From: Prochlorococcus sp. AG-347-I04
GTDB taxonomy: Bacteria > Cyanobacteriota > Cyanobacteriia > PCC-6307 > Cyanobiaceae
DNA: 64,000 bases
Direction: 5' to 3'
NCBI GenBank assembly: GCA_003281625.1
Contig: QCBL01000001.1
Location: forward strand, 270,006 to 334,005
Below are positions 27,850 through 38,539 of this stretch, piece by piece. The notes beneath the pieces were generated by a model. It saw only the letters and a list, made by a program, of their open reading frames with translations. It had not been told where the DNA came from and ran no database searches. Numbering within the stretch: the stretch's first letter is position 1; the number at the start of each line of letters is the position of its first letter. Made by a program: the position numbers and the translations under genes.

Positions 27850-29856
27850 ATGGTCGCTGCATCTGTTTCATTAGAATCACTTTGTGTAAATAGTATAAGA
27901 ATGCTCGCTGTAGATGCAGTAAATAAATCTAATAGTGGTCATCCTGGATTACCAATGGGATGTGCTCCTATGGGTTATGCATTATGGCAAAACATACTTA
28001 ATCACAATCCGAATAATCCAAAATGGTTTAATAGAGACCGTTTTGTATTATCAGCTGGTCATGGATGTATGTTGTTATATTCCTTACTTCATTTAACAGG
28101 ATATAAGTCAGTTTCCATAGAAGATATTAAACAATTTAGGCAATGGGGATCAAAAACTCCCGGGCACCCAGAAACATTCGAAACTGAAGGTGTTGAAGTT
28201 ACAGCTGGGCCTCTAGGAGCTGGAATTTCAAACGCTGTTGGTTTAGCGATAGCTGAAATGCACCTAGCAGCAAAATTTAATAAGCCTGATTGCAATATAG
28301 TTGATCACTTTACGTACGTAATAATGGGTGACGGCTGTAATCAAGAAGGTATTGCATCAGAAGCCTGCTCATTAGCTGGTCATCTTAAGCTTGGAAAATT
28401 AATTGCACTCTACGACGATAATCAAATTACAATTGATGGGCGAACCGACGTTTCTTTCACCGAAGATGTTTTAAAAAGATACGAGGCTTATGGATGGCAT
28501 GTACAACATGTTGAAGATGGGAATCATGATGTTAAAGGAATCACTGAAGCTATCGAAAAAGCAAAATTAATTACAGACAAACCTTCAATTATAAAAATTT
28601 CTACAACTATAGGTTATGGTTCGCCAAATAAATCAGATACTGCTGGCATTCATGGAGCAGCTGTTGGGGAAGAAGAAGCTGCATTAACCCGAGAATTTCT
28701 AAATTGGGAATATCCTCCATTTGAAATACCAGATGAAGTATATGCGCATTTTAGAAAATCAATAAACAAAGGTGAAAATTTAGAGAAAGAGTGGGATTCT
28801 AAATTTGAAGAATATCAAAAAAAATACCCCTCTGAAGGAGCTGAGTTAAACAGAATGTTAAAAGGCCAATTACCTGAGAATTGGGATTCGGATTTACCCA
28901 CTTATACACCTGGTGATAAAGGCTTAGCCACCAGAAAGCATTCACAAATATGTTTAGGTACTTTAGGACCTAACCTACCTGAATTAATTGGTGGATCTGC
29001 AGATTTAACTCACTCTAATTACACAGATATCAAGGGAGAAACTGGATCATTCCAGCCTCAGAGTCCTGAAAAAAGATATTTACATTTTGGTGTGCGAGAG
29101 CATGCTATGGCAGCTGTACTTAATGGTATTGCCTATCACAATAGTGGTCTTATTCCTTATGGTGGAACTTTCCTTGTTTTCGCTGATTATATGAGGGGGT
29201 CAATGAGGCTTTCAGCACTCAGCGAATTAGGAGTGATCTATGTATTAACCCACGATTCAATTGGTGTTGGAGAAGACGGCCCAACACATCAACCTATTGA
29301 AACTATCCCTTCTCTTCGTGCAATGCCTAACATGCTCGTTTTCAGACCTGGAGATGGAAATGAGACAAGTGGAGCTTATAAACTTGCTATTCAAAATAGA
29401 AACAGACCTTCTGCCCTTTGTTTAAGTCGACAAGGCATGCCGAATCAAGAAAATACTTCGATCGATAAAGTTGCTCTTGGAGGATATGTTGTTTCTGATT
29501 GCGAAGGAACACCAGATCTAATATTTATAGGTACTGGAAGCGAACTGAATCTTTGCATTGAAGCAAGTAAAAAAATTTCAAGCTTAGGTAAAAAAATTAG
29601 AGTTGTTTCTATGCCTTGTGTAGAACTTTTTGAAGAGCAAGAGGAATCCTACAAAGAAAGTGTTTTACCTAGTAATGTGAAAAAGAGAGTTGTAGTTGAA
29701 GCTGCTCATTCATTTGGTTGGCATAAATATACAGGTTTCGATGGGATTTGTATTACTATGGATAGGTTTGGTGCATCAGCGCCAGGTGGGGAATGTATGA
29801 AAAATTTTGGATTTACGGTCGAAAACGTAGTTAATAAGACGAAGGAAATACTTTAA
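27850..29856 (+). CDS. tkt: Transketolase
   Basis: Thiamine-diphosphate enzyme moving two-carbon units in the Calvin cycle and the pentose phosphate pathway. 668 residues, standard. Motifs: '[16 protein letters not shown]' (around 28-45), '[19 protein letters not shown]' (around 65), the ThDP site '[20 protein letters not shown]' (around 157), '[11 protein letters not shown]', '[14 protein letters not shown]' (around 415) with the catalytic Glu, and '[18 protein letters not shown]'. It needs TPP, whose pyrimidine precursor is made by the neighbouring convergent thiC. It follows fabF by 43 bp. Confidence 0.97.
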   Translation: MVAASVSLESLCVNSIRMLAVDAVNKSNSGHPGLPMGCAPMGYALWQNILNHNPNNPKWFNRDRFVLSAGHGCMLLYSLLHLTGYKSVSIEDIKQFRQWGSKTPGHPETFETEGVEVTAGPLGAGISNAVGLAIAEMHLAAKFNKPDCNIVDHFTYVIMGDGCNQEGIASEACSLAGHLKLGKLIALYDDNQITIDGRTDVSFTEDVLKRYEAYGWHVQHVEDGNHDVKGITEAIEKAKLITDKPSIIKISTTIGYGSPNKSDTAGIHGAAVGEEEAALTREFLNWEYPPFEIPDEVYAHFRKSINKGENLEKEWDSKFEEYQKKYPSEGAELNRMLKGQLPENWDSDLPTYTPGDKGLATRKHSQICLGTLGPNLPELIGGSADLTHSNYTDIKGETGSFQPQSPEKRYLHFGVREHAMAAVLNGIAYHNSGLIPYGGTFLVFADYMRGSMRLSALSELGVIYVLTHDSIGVGEDGPTHQPIETIPSLRAMPNMLVFRPGDGNETSGAYKLAIQNRNRPSALCLSRQGMPNQENTSIDKVALGGYVVSDCEGTPDLIFIGTGSELNLCIEASKKISSLGKKIRVVSMPCVELFEEQEESYKESVLPSNVKKRVVVEAAHSFGWHKYTGFDGICITMDRFGASAPGGECMKNFGFTVENVVNKTKEIL

Positions 29857-29867
29857 ATAATTGATAA

Positions 29868-31238
29868 CTAAACTGAAGCATTACATCCTTCAAGCTTATC
29901 TTTTAACTGATCAAGAGATTCATCGGAAATTTTTGAATTCATTGGACAATGTTTAGGGCCACACATTGAACAAAATTCAGCCTTTTTAAAGATTTCTTCA
30001 GGCAGTGTTTCATCATGGTACTGCTTTGCCCTTTCGGGATCTAATGAAAGTTCGAATTGTTTATTCCAATCAAAATTATACCTTGCATGACTGAGTTCAT
30101 CATCTCTATCACGAGCTCCAGCTCTATGTCTTGCTACATCAGCAGCGTGAGCAGCTATTTTATAAGCAATTAAGCCTTCTCTTACATCTTCTGCGTTTGG
30201 TAAACCTAAATGTTCTTTTGGGGTTACATAACATAACATAGATGTTCCATACCACCCCGCCATCGCAGCCCCAATAGCACTTGATATATGGTCATAACCA
30301 GGAGATATATCTGTCACTAATGGACCAAGCACATAAAATGGGGCTTCTGAACATTCTTCCATTTGCTTTCTCACATTAAATTCAATTTGGTCCATAGGTA
30401 CATGACCAGGACCCTCAACCATTACTTGAACATTATGTTCCCATGCTCTTCGAGTAAGCTCCCCTAAGGTCTTCAATTCAGCTAGCTGTGCATCATCAGA
30501 AGCATCATGCAAGCATCCAGGCCTTAGCGAATCTCCTAGAGAAAAAGTGCAATCATATTTCTTAAAAATCTCACAAATGTCATCAAACCTTGTGTATAAG
30601 GGATTTTGCTTAAAATGATGTAACATCCATTGAGCTAAAATACCTCCCCCCCTACTGACAATTCCAGTAATTCTCCCTTTGACTTTAGGCAGATGCTCTA
30701 TTAAGAGCCCAGCATGAATAGTTTGATAATCTACGCCCTGCTGGCAATGTTTTTCAATAATATGAAGAAAATCATCTTCAGTTAGTCTATCTATTGAACC
30801 ATGCACACTTTCTAATGCTTGATAGACAGGAACTGTTCCAATGGGAACAGGAGACTCATGAATAATTGCTTGCCGTACTTCATCTAAATTTACTCCCCCT
30901 GTAGACAGATCCATAACCGTATCAGCCCCATATTTAACTGCTAGTTTTAGCTTCTCTACTTCTTCATTGATATTACTTGCATTGGGAGAAGCACCAATAT
31001 TGGCATTAACTTTGCATCTAGAAGCAATCCCTATAGACATCGGCTCAAGATTTAAATGATTAATATTAGCTGGAATTATTAATCTTCCTCTTGCCACTTC
31101 TTCCATTATTAAAGAAGAAGGAAGATTCTCTTTTTTAGCAACAAAATCCATTTCTTCAGTGATTAATCCGTTTCTCGCAAAGTTCATCTGAGTTACATTG
31201 TTTTTCCCAAGGCGAGGCTTAATCCACGAACTTCTCAT
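29868..31238 (-). CDS. thiC: Phosphomethylpyrimidine synthase
   Basis: Radical-SAM enzyme that rearranges AIR into HMP-phosphate, the pyrimidine half of thiamine. 456 residues, as in cyanobacteria. '[19 protein letters not shown]' (around 78-96) and '[13 protein letters not shown]' are signatures. The unusual C-terminal cluster motif '[10 protein letters not shown]' (CxxCxxxxC) that binds the 4Fe-4S is present near residue 425. AIR is the product of PurM, encoded about 24 kb away. The 5' leader of about 150 nt contains a THI-box riboswitch (see 31280-31355). Confidence 0.98.
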   Translation of the reverse strand: MRSSWIKPRLGKNNVTQMNFARNGLITEEMDFVAKKENLPSSLIMEEVARGRLIIPANINHLNLEPMSIGIASRCKVNANIGASPNASNINEEVEKLKLAVKYGADTVMDLSTGGVNLDEVRQAIIHESPVPIGTVPVYQALESVHGSIDRLTEDDFLHIIEKHCQQGVDYQTIHAGLLIEHLPKVKGRITGIVSRGGGILAQWMLHHFKQNPLYTRFDDICEIFKKYDCTFSLGDSLRPGCLHDASDDAQLAELKTLGELTRRAWEHNVQVMVEGPGHVPMDQIEFNVRKQMEECSEAPFYVLGPLVTDISPGYDHISSAIGAAMAGWYGTSMLCYVTPKEHLGLPNAEDVREGLIAYKIAAHAADVARHRAGARDRDDELSHARYNFDWNKQFELSLDPERAKQYHDETLPEEIFKKAEFCSMCGPKHCPMNSKISDESLDQLKDKLEGCNASV

Positions 31239-31279
31239 AATTTACAAATTTTTTTAAGTGTTATTACTAAAGTTTGATC

Positions 31280-31355
31280 AAATCTCCACTTCCCTGGATC
31301 AAGGTTAATGATTCAGGTTCAAAGGGTATGATCTCAGCTAAGTCAAAATTCTTAG
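31280..31355 (-). promoter_or_regulatory. TPP riboswitch-like THI-box in the thiC leader
   Basis: On the reverse strand the leader reads AGGGGTGC, then a 6-bp P3 hairpin GCTAAG/CTTAGC, the conserved CTGAGA, then TACCC and GAACCTGA, and later AGGGAAGTGG. These are the landmarks of the THI-box/TPP riboswitch, and thiC is the usual target. P2 is GGGT/ACCC. In the second half CCTG and CAGG plus ATCA and TGAT pair almost continuously, unlike the consensus, where GAU and a GCG element flank P5 (see findings). Distance from the element to the thiC ATG is about 40 nt. The class is quite sure; the precise ligand is less so. Confidence 0.82.
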
Positions 31356-31435
31356 CACCCCTAGTATTAATCTTATTAATAGCTCTTTTCTAAAAAATAG
31401 TCATCTCATATTGCGTAAAAATAAATAAAATGATT

Positions 31436-31645
31436 TTATTTAACTTTTTGATAGGACTTTATTTTTTTTAGAACTTTTTTCCTATCCAAATGTCTGCTTG
31501 CACCTCTCTCCAATATAATTACGACCCCCATTAAGCCAATAGGTAAATAAAAAATTTTCCTGGCATTGTCTCTAAATATCAATCCGATACCAGATATTAG
31601 GATCATGAAAGGAGCCACAAAAGATAAAATAAATCTTTTATTCAT
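31436..31645 (-). CDS. Small two-helix membrane protein of unknown function (69 aa)
   Basis: A 69-residue protein from the ATG at 31645; the frame is open to 31657 but would begin with TTG. Two hydrophobic helices (about 5-24 and 32-47) are separated by a short 'FRDNARK' loop, and a basic tail 'SRHLDRKKVLKKIKSYQKVK' would lie on the cytosolic side by the positive-inside rule. I do not recognise the family. It is the last gene of the ruvB-TPR-M20 run, 12 bp after the M20 gene. Small size lowers confidence, but spacing and topology look genuine. Confidence 0.65.
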   Translation of the reverse strand: MNKRFILSFVAPFMILISGIGLIFRDNARKIFYLPIGLMGVVIILERGASRHLDRKKVLKKIKSYQKVK

Positions 31646-31657
31646 TTTTTTTACCAA

Positions 31658-32830
31658 TTATATTAATTTTTCATTATTTAATTTTACTATGGATTCTGTT
31701 ATGACTTTAATTCCAACAGCAATAGCTCTTTCATCTGGATCAAATTTAGAACTATGAAGAGGAGCACATCCATTTGAGCTAGAAACGCCAAGCCTAAACA
31801 TAGCTCCGGGAATCTCTTTTAAGAATTCAGCGAAATCCTCAGCGCCTAATGAGGGTTTTTGTAATTCGATAACATTTTCTTGGCCCAAAACCTTAATTCC
31901 CGAATCTCTAAAGACTCTATTAATTTCAGAATTATTATTAACTGCCGGAGTGATTTCTCTAAATATTACTTTTGCTTCAGCTCCGCAGCTATTAGCTAAA
32001 GAAGTGAAATTGTCATTGAGCCAATGAGATATATTGTTAAATTGTTTTCGATTAGTGCATCTAACCGTACCAATTAAATTAACCTTTTCTGCAAGAACAT
32101 TGTATGCATTGCCACCATTTATTTTCCCAAAAGTTATTACGACAGGATCTAGAGGGTCTAACTTCCGTGTTATTGATTCTTGAATTCCCGAGATAACTTT
32201 AGAGGCCGCCCAAATAGCATCAACCCCTTCATGAGGTCGAGCACCATGGCCTGATTTTCCTTTAATCTCTACCTTCAGTTCTCCTGCAGCAGCAGTTAAA
32301 CTCCCCTCTTTAATGCCGATAGTTCCTACAGATAAATCGGGGTAAACATGAACTCCCAAAATATGAGTTAAACCATTAGTTGCACCATCCTTAATCATCC
32401 ATCTAGCTCCGCTCGCAATTTCTTCGGCGGGCTGAAAAATTATCCGAGTCCCAAAATTTAGTTTTAAATCCTTTATGATATTTGCCACCCCCAAACCAAT
32501 CGTTATGTGCAAATCGTGACCACAGGCATGCATAACACCATCTACTTTTGATGAAAAACTTAATTTAGTTTCCTCAAATATTGGCAAAGCATCCATATCG
32601 ACTCTTAAACCTATAATGCCTTTATCTAAAGGGCCAAAATCAGCTATTACTCCTGTTCTGCCAATAGATTCTCTAACATTCCAACCAATATTTTTCAAAA
32701 AACCACTTATCAAGATCGCTGTTTGATTTTCAAGTCCACTTAGTTCCGGATGTGCATGGATATGTCTTCTTAAGTTAATTAATTCATTATTAAACGAATC
32801 AATTTTTTTATAAAACTGATCTCTATCCAT
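31658..32830 (-). CDS. M20-family amidohydrolase (N-acyl amino acid hydrolase)
   Basis: A 390-residue zinc peptidase-fold amidohydrolase of the IAA-amino acid hydrolase/hippurate hydrolase group. 'RRHIHAHPELSGLE' near the N-terminus is the family opening; 'VMHACGHDLHITIGLG' (around 95-110) has metal-binding Cys and His; 'IFQPAEEIASGARWMI' holds the catalytic and metal Glu; 'SGHGARPHEGVDAI' marks the dimerisation domain; 'CAPLHSSKFDPDE' carries the last metal His. It probably removes acyl groups from amino acids or peptides in the cytosol. It lies 3 bp after the TPR gene. Confidence 0.93.
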   Translation of the reverse strand: MDRDQFYKKIDSFNNELINLRRHIHAHPELSGLENQTAILISGFLKNIGWNVRESIGRTGVIADFGPLDKGIIGLRVDMDALPIFEETKLSFSSKVDGVMHACGHDLHITIGLGVANIIKDLKLNFGTRIIFQPAEEIASGARWMIKDGATNGLTHILGVHVYPDLSVGTIGIKEGSLTAAAGELKVEIKGKSGHGARPHEGVDAIWAASKVISGIQESITRKLDPLDPVVITFGKINGGNAYNVLAEKVNLIGTVRCTNRKQFNNISHWLNDNFTSLANSCGAEAKVIFREITPAVNNNSEINRVFRDSGIKVLGQENVIELQKPSLGAEDFAEFLKEIPGAMFRLGVSSSNGCAPLHSSKFDPDERAIAVGIKVITESIVKLNNEKLI

Positions 32831-32833
32831 TAC

Positions 32834-33622
32834 TTATTTTAAATCGATAAAGTTCATTAAATCTATAATTGGTTGTGGAGGCCATCTTCTTATTTTTTTC
32901 AACCATTCTTTATCACTATATCTAGGATCTAATTCAGTCACCGCTATCCAATTGCTCTCTGCTTTCCCAGATTCACCCTTGGACCAATTCAAAGCTGTTA
33001 AAGCTGCCCTAGCATCTGCGAAAGTTGGATAACGTCTAATTAACTTTTTTAATTCTTTTTCAGATTCATCAATATTTCCTAACTGGAAATCTGCTAACGC
33101 CATACTCGACCTAGCCATCGCAAATCCAGGATTATATAAAGCTGCTTTTGAAAATAAATCTCTTGCTTTTTCCCAATGTGATACAGATCCTTCGACATTA
33201 GCCAAATTATATAATGCAGAGAAATTTTTACTATCTTTCGAAATAACAAACATATAATCTTTTTTCGCTTGCGACCATAGACCTAATGCTTCCTCTGCTA
33301 TCCCCCTGTTAATGTAGGGATCTATTTCACTAGGATTCAGACTTATTGCCTTATTTTGATCATCTATTGATCCCTTTAAATCTCCCATAACAAGTCTTAC
33401 ATTCCCTCTATTGCTCAAACCTGCAGCATCATCCGGAAAAGAATCTAGATATTGATTCCATTCTTGTAAAGCGAGATCAAATTTTCCGCCTGAACTTAAA
33501 TCTAATGCATTTTGAAACAAATCCTCTCTCAACGATAATGAATTGCATGGTGCAATATAAAAAATATTCAAAAAAACAAAAATTAATAAAAAACAAACCT
33601 TGATTTTTTTAAAAGTTATCAT
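32834..33622 (-). CDS. Exported TPR-repeat protein
   Basis: About 262 residues from ATG 33622 (an ATG at 33634 is four codons upstream). It starts with a hydrophobic signal-like segment after KKIK ('[18 protein letters not shown]'), with a possible lipoprotein or signal-peptidase cleavage near the Cys. About five TPR units follow between residues 35 and 225, for example '[20 protein letters not shown]' and '[20 protein letters not shown]'. TPRs mediate protein contact; cyanobacterial exported TPR proteins often help assemble photosynthetic complexes, but that is only a guess here. Its start overlaps the ruvB end by 14 bp. Confidence 0.85.
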   Translation of the reverse strand: MITFKKIKVCFLLIFVFLNIFYIAPCNSLSLREDLFQNALDLSSGGKFDLALQEWNQYLDSFPDDAAGLSNRGNVRLVMGDLKGSIDDQNKAISLNPSEIDPYINRGIAEEALGLWSQAKKDYMFVISKDSKNFSALYNLANVEGSVSHWEKARDLFSKAALYNPGFAMARSSMALADFQLGNIDESEKELKKLIRRYPTFADARAALTALNWSKGESGKAESNWIAVTELDPRYSDKEWLKKIRRWPPQPIIDLMNFIDLK

Positions 33623-34667
33623 TTTTTGAATCAATGTACTTTTTCCCTAAAGCAGTAAGCAATCTTCCTCGAGGAGTTCTCGTAAGAAAACCAATTTTGA
33701 TTAAATATGGCTCAACTACAAATTCTAACATTGAAGAATCATCACCTAAGCCAGCTGCGATTGAATCAAGTCCAGTTGGAATATTATTGTTTTGATTAAG
33801 GAAAGATAAATAGTGCCTATCCAAAGAATCCAATCCATTTTCGTCTATTTGATAAGAATTTAAAGCTTTTTTTATTAAATTCCCTGAAATAGTATTAGTT
33901 TTTTTAACAACTTGAGCATAATCTCTAACTCGTCTTAATAATCTTAAAGCAATTCTTGGAGTCCCTCTAGATATCTTTGCTAAATCATGAGATGCTTCAT
34001 CATCTAAATTGAGGTTTATTAATCGAGAGTAATTAAAAATTATTTGTTTCAATTCATCATATGTATAAAATTCAATTTTCTGAGATATACCAAATCTATC
34101 TCTTAGAGGTGCACTTATTGAGGCTAATTTAGTTGTCGCGCCAATCAGAGTAAACCTAGGAAGATTAATTGTTCTGCAGCGGGCTCCTCTATTAGCTCCG
34201 ATAGTTAGGTCGAGTCTAAAATCTTCCATTGCAGAATATAACAACTCTTCAGTTAATCTATTTAAGCGATGTATCTCATCGATAAATAAAACTTCACCTT
34301 CTTTTAATCCAAGAAGTAAGCCTACAATATCTCTAGGCCTTTCAATTGCTGGCGCAGTTGCTATCCTACATTTTGTATTCAATTCATGGGCGATCAAAAA
34401 AGCAAGAGTAGTCTTACCCAAACCAGGCTGCCCATATAAAAGAGTATGCTCCAAAGGTTCTTTTCTAATAATTGAAGCATCTATAGCTATTCTTAAAGAA
34501 GATTTAAGTTGTTCTTGGCCAATAAATTCTTTTAAAGAAATAGGCCGCGCTAAGTTTAGATTTTTATTTCTCTTTTCTTCTGGAATGATTTTTGAATCAA
34601 CTATCCTTAGCTCTTTTTTACGAAAAGAAAAGTCATTATCACCTATATTGGAAGAAATTATTGCCAT
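33609..34667 (-). CDS. ruvB: Holliday junction branch migration ATPase RuvB
   Basis: AAA+ motor that drives branch migration of Holliday junctions with RuvA. 352 residues. Walker A is '[16 protein letters not shown]' (about 79-94), Walker B '[19 protein letters not shown]' (about 126-144), sensor 1 '[20 protein letters not shown]' and the C-terminal winged helix ends '[19 protein letters not shown]'. A 45-residue N-terminal stretch precedes '[13 protein letters not shown]'. It leads a run of four minus-strand genes whose other members have no evident link to recombination. Confidence 0.97.
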   Translation of the reverse strand: MAIISSNIGDNDFSFRKKELRIVDSKIIPEEKRNKNLNLARPISLKEFIGQEQLKSSLRIAIDASIIRKEPLEHTLLYGQPGLGKTTLAFLIAHELNTKCRIATAPAIERPRDIVGLLLGLKEGEVLFIDEIHRLNRLTEELLYSAMEDFRLDLTIGANRGARCRTINLPRFTLIGATTKLASISAPLRDRFGISQKIEFYTYDELKQIIFNYSRLINLNLDDEASHDLAKISRGTPRIALRLLRRVRDYAQVVKKTNTISGNLIKKALNSYQIDENGLDSLDRHYLSFLNQNNNIPTGLDSIAAGLGDDSSMLEFVVEPYLIKIGFLTRTPRGRLLTALGKKYIDSKNDNF

Positions 34668-34721
34668 AATGAAAGGTTAATTGCAAATGTTCTAAGTAGG
34701 AAGATTTTTTTACAACTAAAA

Positions 34722-35216
34722 ATGGCAAAAAATTCAAACAAAGTTAAAAAAAATACCAATAAAGAAAATGATTTTAAACTTTTAGCTGAAAATAGATATG
34801 CAAAATTTCAATATGCAATATCTGAAACAATCGAAGCTGGAATTGAGCTCTTAGGGACTGAAGTAAAGTCCATTAGAAACGGAAAGGCAAATTTAAGAGA
34901 TGGGTACTGTTCATTCAGAGATGGTGAGATCTTATTATTAAATGTTCACATTTCACCACATAAAAATGTGGGCTCTTTCTTTAATCATGATCCATTGAGA
35001 AATAGAAAGTTGCTACTACATAAAAAAGAAATTATAAAAATCAAATCAAATGCTGAAAAAAAAGGCATGACTATAATTCCATTATCTCTTTATTTAAAAG
35101 GCTCTTGGATAAAACTAACTATTGGAGTCGGCAAAGGAAAAAAATTACATGACAAACGACAAGAAGAAAAACAAAAAAGTATTAAAAAAGAAATCAACTC
35201 AGCACTAAAAAGATAA
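34722..35216 (+). CDS. smpB: SsrA-binding protein SmpB
   Basis: Partner of tmRNA in rescuing stalled ribosomes. 164 residues. Family motifs: '[20 protein letters not shown]' (about 20-40), '[20 protein letters not shown]' (about 40-60), '[10 protein letters not shown]' and '[20 protein letters not shown]' in the C-terminal tail that probes the empty decoding site. The basic N-terminal 18 residues are longer than in E. coli. It is divergent from ruvB by 54 bp. No tmRNA gene is in the window. Confidence 0.96.
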   Translation: MAKNSNKVKKNTNKENDFKLLAENRYAKFQYAISETIEAGIELLGTEVKSIRNGKANLRDGYCSFRDGEILLLNVHISPHKNVGSFFNHDPLRNRKLLLHKKEIIKIKSNAEKKGMTIIPLSLYLKGSWIKLTIGVGKGKKLHDKRQEEKQKSIKKEINSALKR

Positions 35217-35239
35217 AAATATTATGCAAAATTATTGAA

Positions 35240-35488
35240 CTATGAATCTAAACTGACTGAACTTGGAGGTGGAGAAGGATCTGGATCTGCAATTAACATA
35301 TGCTGTAAAACAGTTTCAGGCCTCTCACTATCTCTCCAGCGAATTTTATATGCAGGCATCTTTGTACCCCTACTTGTAGTTTGCTCTACCGGTTCGATGA
35401 CCCATCCTCGTCTTGATCGGCCTTGAGGATTTCTTTTTACTACTGCATCCGCGTGTTTGAAACGGAAACCAACACGTTCACCACTCAT
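35240..35488 (-). CDS. Conserved small protein of unknown function (82 aa)
   Basis: Not recognised. A basic, Arg-rich protein with a compact beta-looking core: 'GERVGFRFKHADAVVKRN', 'RSRRGWVIEPVEQTTSRGTK' and 'YKIRWRDSERPETVLQHML', followed by a Pro/Ser tail. Trp residues within RxxxGWVI and KIRWRD suggest an SH3-like or nucleic-acid binding barrel. The DNA is visibly richer in G and C than its neighbours, as for highly conserved genes. It follows lysS's strand and lies 33 bp upstream of nothing else; it is convergent with smpB across 23 bp. Confidence 0.75.
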   Translation of the reverse strand: MSGERVGFRFKHADAVVKRNPQGRSRRGWVIEPVEQTTSRGTKMPAYKIRWRDSERPETVLQHMLIADPDPSPPPSSVSLDS

Positions 35489-35521
35489 TTAAAAATTTCG
35501 TATTGGATCAATAAACTTATT

Positions 35522-37054
35522 TTACTTCATGCGAGGGTAATTTTTCATTTTTTTTGAAGTATTTTCTGGTTTTAACAATGGAAAAGGGATTACATCTCTA
35601 ATTGATGCGCTATTGGTAATTAACATAATCAGTCTATCAATGCCAATGCCTAAGCCTCCAGTAGGAGGCATACCAATCTCTAAAGCATTCAAGAAATCTT
35701 CATCTATACCGTGAGCCTCAAGATCTCCTTCATCTCTAAGAGATTGCTGTAATTGCATTCTCTCTCTTTGATCTACTGGATCTATCAACTCACTAAACGC
35801 ATTTGCTAGCTCTCGGCCAACAATGAATAATTCAAATCTCTGAACCATTTCTCTATTATCAAGATGAGGCCTAGCTAAAGGAGAAATTTCAACAGGATAA
35901 TCGATAACAAAAGTGGGTTCTATAAGTTTTGATTCTACTTTTTGCTCGAAGACTTCATTTAAAAGTCTTCCCATAGTATTGACTTTATTAGAGAAATCAA
36001 CATTAATACCTTTTACGGATTGTTTAGCTGCTTGAAAGTCTCCACCGAAAGAATCAAAATCAATCCCTGTATGCTTTTTGACAATATCTTTCATGGATAT
36101 TCTTGACCAAGGTTTAGAAAAATCAATTTCTTTATTTTGATAATTTATAATTAAAGACCCACAAACATCAGCTAGGATATCTTTGATTAATTCTTCTGTT
36201 AAATTCATCATATCGACATAGTCAGAAAAAGCTTGATAAATTTCAACTGAGGTGAATTCTGGATTATGCCTTGTGCTAGTGCCCTCATTACGGAAGATTC
36301 TTCCTAATTCATATACTTTCTCAAACCCTCCAACAACCATTCTTTTTAAATGTAATTCTGTAGCTATTCTTAGATATAAAGGAATATCTAATGTATTGTG
36401 ATGAGTTATAAATGGTCTTGCTTCAGCACCTCCAGCTTCAGATTGCAGAATTGGAGTCTCTATCTCTAGGAAATTCCTGTTATCAAGCCATTTTCTTATA
36501 AAACTTATACATTTAGCTCTTGTTTTAAACACATTTTTAGAGTGAGGATTCACTATTAAATCTAGATAACGTTGTCTATATCTTTTTTCAATATCGGTCA
36601 ATCCATGCCATTTATCTGGTAAAGGTTGTAGTGATTTGGATAACATTTCCCATTTTTCTACTTTAATTGAAAGCTCCCCTTTATTAGTTTTTTTAATAGT
36701 TCCATAGACGCCTATCCAATCACCGATATCTACTATTTCCTTGATATCTTCAAAAGAAAGTAATTTTTCTTTTTCTAAATTTAAATTAATAATCCTTTTA
36801 TCTAGATAAAGCTGAATCTGACCTTCTTGATCGCTTATTGTAAAAAAGGCAATTTTACCCATTACCCTTTTTGTCATTACTCTGCCAGCAAGAGAAACAC
36901 TAAACTCTTCCTCTTGACCATTCTCCAAATATTCAAATTTTTGAATAAGAAATTCCGTCGTATGTGAAACCCTAAAACTCTGTGCGTAAGAAGCGAATCC
37001 TTTAATGACGAGTGAATTAGCTTTTTGTAAACGTGCTTCTTTTATTTCAGACAA
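35522..37054 (-). CDS. lysS: Lysyl-tRNA synthetase (class II)
   Basis: Charges tRNA-Lys. 510 residues. The N-terminal OB-fold contains '[19 protein letters not shown]' (about 52-70). Class II motif 2 is '[20 protein letters not shown]' (about 253-272) and motif 3 '[20 protein letters not shown]' (about 470-489), with the usual '[11 protein letters not shown]' ending. '[20 protein letters not shown]' is the LysS-specific substrate block. It lies 50 bp downstream of the response regulator gene on the same strand. Confidence 0.97.
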   Translation of the reverse strand: MSEIKEARLQKANSLVIKGFASYAQSFRVSHTTEFLIQKFEYLENGQEEEFSVSLAGRVMTKRVMGKIAFFTISDQEGQIQLYLDKRIINLNLEKEKLLSFEDIKEIVDIGDWIGVYGTIKKTNKGELSIKVEKWEMLSKSLQPLPDKWHGLTDIEKRYRQRYLDLIVNPHSKNVFKTRAKCISFIRKWLDNRNFLEIETPILQSEAGGAEARPFITHHNTLDIPLYLRIATELHLKRMVVGGFEKVYELGRIFRNEGTSTRHNPEFTSVEIYQAFSDYVDMMNLTEELIKDILADVCGSLIINYQNKEIDFSKPWSRISMKDIVKKHTGIDFDSFGGDFQAAKQSVKGINVDFSNKVNTMGRLLNEVFEQKVESKLIEPTFVIDYPVEISPLARPHLDNREMVQRFELFIVGRELANAFSELIDPVDQRERMQLQQSLRDEGDLEAHGIDEDFLNALEIGMPPTGGLGIGIDRLIMLITNSASIRDVIPFPLLKPENTSKKMKNYPRMK

Positions 37055-37104
37055 GATTTATTTTAATATATATGTTTTATTTAATAAAATTATCAAACTA
37101 TTGA

Positions 37105-37851
37105 TCAACTTGCCAAAGTTGTTGCTGTTTCGCCAACTCTCTGAGATGCATAACCAATTCCTCTAACGGTTAGTATTAATTCTGGGTTTCTTGGATCTGG
37201 TTCCAATTTACCTCTTAGTCTTGCTACATATACATCTACAACTCTTAAATCTGCGGCTCTACGAGGTGGATAACCCCATAACTGTTCTAAAATTTCTGCT
37301 CGTGGGACAACTTTACCAGGCTCGTCAAACAATAATTCAAGGAGGCTAAACTCAGTATAAGTTAGGCTAATCCTATCTCCTGCTCGAGAAACTTGTCTAC
37401 GATTAGTATCAACAACCAAACTTCCAAACTTCATAACCCCTTTGCCCGAGGGAACTTCTTTAGTTTCGGTAACCGATACATTTGGGCCCATTCTTCTCAA
37501 AATAGTGGCTATTCTTGCCTCTAACTCTTTTGGGCTAAATGGTTTAGATAAGTAATCATCAGCTCCTAGATCCAAACCTGCCACTCTCTCTGAAATAGCC
37601 TCTAAAGCAGTTAAGAATATTATTGGTACTACTGATTCAGCTCTAATTCTTCTACAAACAGCAAACCCATCCATTTTTGGAAGCATAACATCAAGAACTA
37701 TCAAGTCTGGAGAATCCCTGTGAAAAGACTCAAGAGCTTCTTCGCCGTTAGTTGCGGAATAAACTTGATATCCAGCTAGTTGAAGCCTTGTAACTAATAC
37801 CTTCAAAACTGCTGGTTCATCATCAACAACTAAAATTCTCGCTTTTGACAT
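37105..37851 (-). CDS. rpaB: OmpR-type response regulator, RpaB/Ycf27-like
   Basis: A 248-residue two-component regulator. The receiver domain (1-120) has the acidic pocket in 'ILVVDDEPAVLKVL', phospho-acceptor D54 in 'LIVLDVMLPKMDGFAVC', and Lys in 'DDYLSKPFSPKELEARI'. The OmpR winged-helix domain (about 145-240) has 'LTYTEFSLLELLF' and 'RVVDVYVARLRGKLEPDP'. These resemble RpaB (Ycf27), which represses high-light genes through HLR1 sites, more than RpaA, whose 'IRVHIRHLRTKLEPDPRHP' ending differs. No sensor kinase is adjacent. The gene is followed by lysS; a 172-bp gap lies upstream. Confidence 0.85.
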   Translation of the reverse strand: MSKARILVVDDEPAVLKVLVTRLQLAGYQVYSATNGEEALESFHRDSPDLIVLDVMLPKMDGFAVCRRIRAESVVPIIFLTALEAISERVAGLDLGADDYLSKPFSPKELEARIATILRRMGPNVSVTETKEVPSGKGVMKFGSLVVDTNRRQVSRAGDRISLTYTEFSLLELLFDEPGKVVPRAEILEQLWGYPPRRAADLRVVDVYVARLRGKLEPDPRNPELILTVRGIGYASQRVGETATTLAS

Positions 37852-38023
37852 AGTTAAAAAAAATTTCTCGATATTTCAAAGCAAAGAACAATTGCGTTGA
37901 AACTTTATTCTAACAATTAAAAATATAACATTACGAACCCACAAAGAGATATTCCTTAATTTCGCAAATATTTTAAAGATAAAAAAATTTTCAATCACTT
38001 TAACTTCTTAGCAAAATTTATCA

Positions 38024-38539
38024 CTATAGTTTTCCTTTTGAAAATTTAAACATTCTTAAAAGTTGGGAGCAAATAAAGGGAGCAAAAAAACCTGTCAAAA
38101 AAACTTCAGTTAAGATATTTTTAACACTGGGAATCAAAATTAAATCATTAAGATCTGAAAAATTTTTTAAAAAAATTTGAAAAAAATTAAGAGCCCCGCA
38201 TAAAAAACTTCCAAAGGAACAAATTAAACCATACCTAAAATGTCCTACTAAAATATCGCTATGTATTCTAATTCTTCCAAACAAAAACCCACACAAAATT
38301 AAGCCTGGAATTTGAGTAAAAGTATCATCTAAAGTTAGAGAATCTAAAATTAACCCTAAAAACAAACCAAATATTAATCCATTGATTGATCCATAAATCA
38401 TTGACCAAGGCAATAACCAAATTAACGGCCAATATGGCTGAGCTCCAAAAAAACCAAGCCAATTTGGGTTCCACAAAAAAATAATTGGGATAAAAATAAA
38501 ACTTATGATGGATAATTTTTTTGAAAAAAATTTATTCAT
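38024..38539 (-). CDS. mreD: Rod shape-determining protein MreD
   Basis: A 171-residue membrane protein from ATG 38539, chosen because that ATG overlaps the mreC stop by one base (TAATG); the frame is open to 38569. Five or six hydrophobic helices are seen ('LSIISFIFIPIIFLWN', 'PLIWLLPWSMIYGSINGLIF', and more to the end). Sequence identity in the MreD family is low, but position after mreB and mreC makes the call good. It is part of the elongasome that places peptidoglycan synthesis along the cell side. Confidence 0.85.
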   Translation of the reverse strand: MNKFFSKKLSIISFIFIPIIFLWNPNWLGFFGAQPYWPLIWLLPWSMIYGSINGLIFGLFLGLILDSLTLDDTFTQIPGLILCGFLFGRIRIHSDILVGHFRYGLICSFGSFLCGALNFFQIFLKNFSDLNDLILIPSVKNILTEVFLTGFFAPFICSQLLRMFKFSKGKL

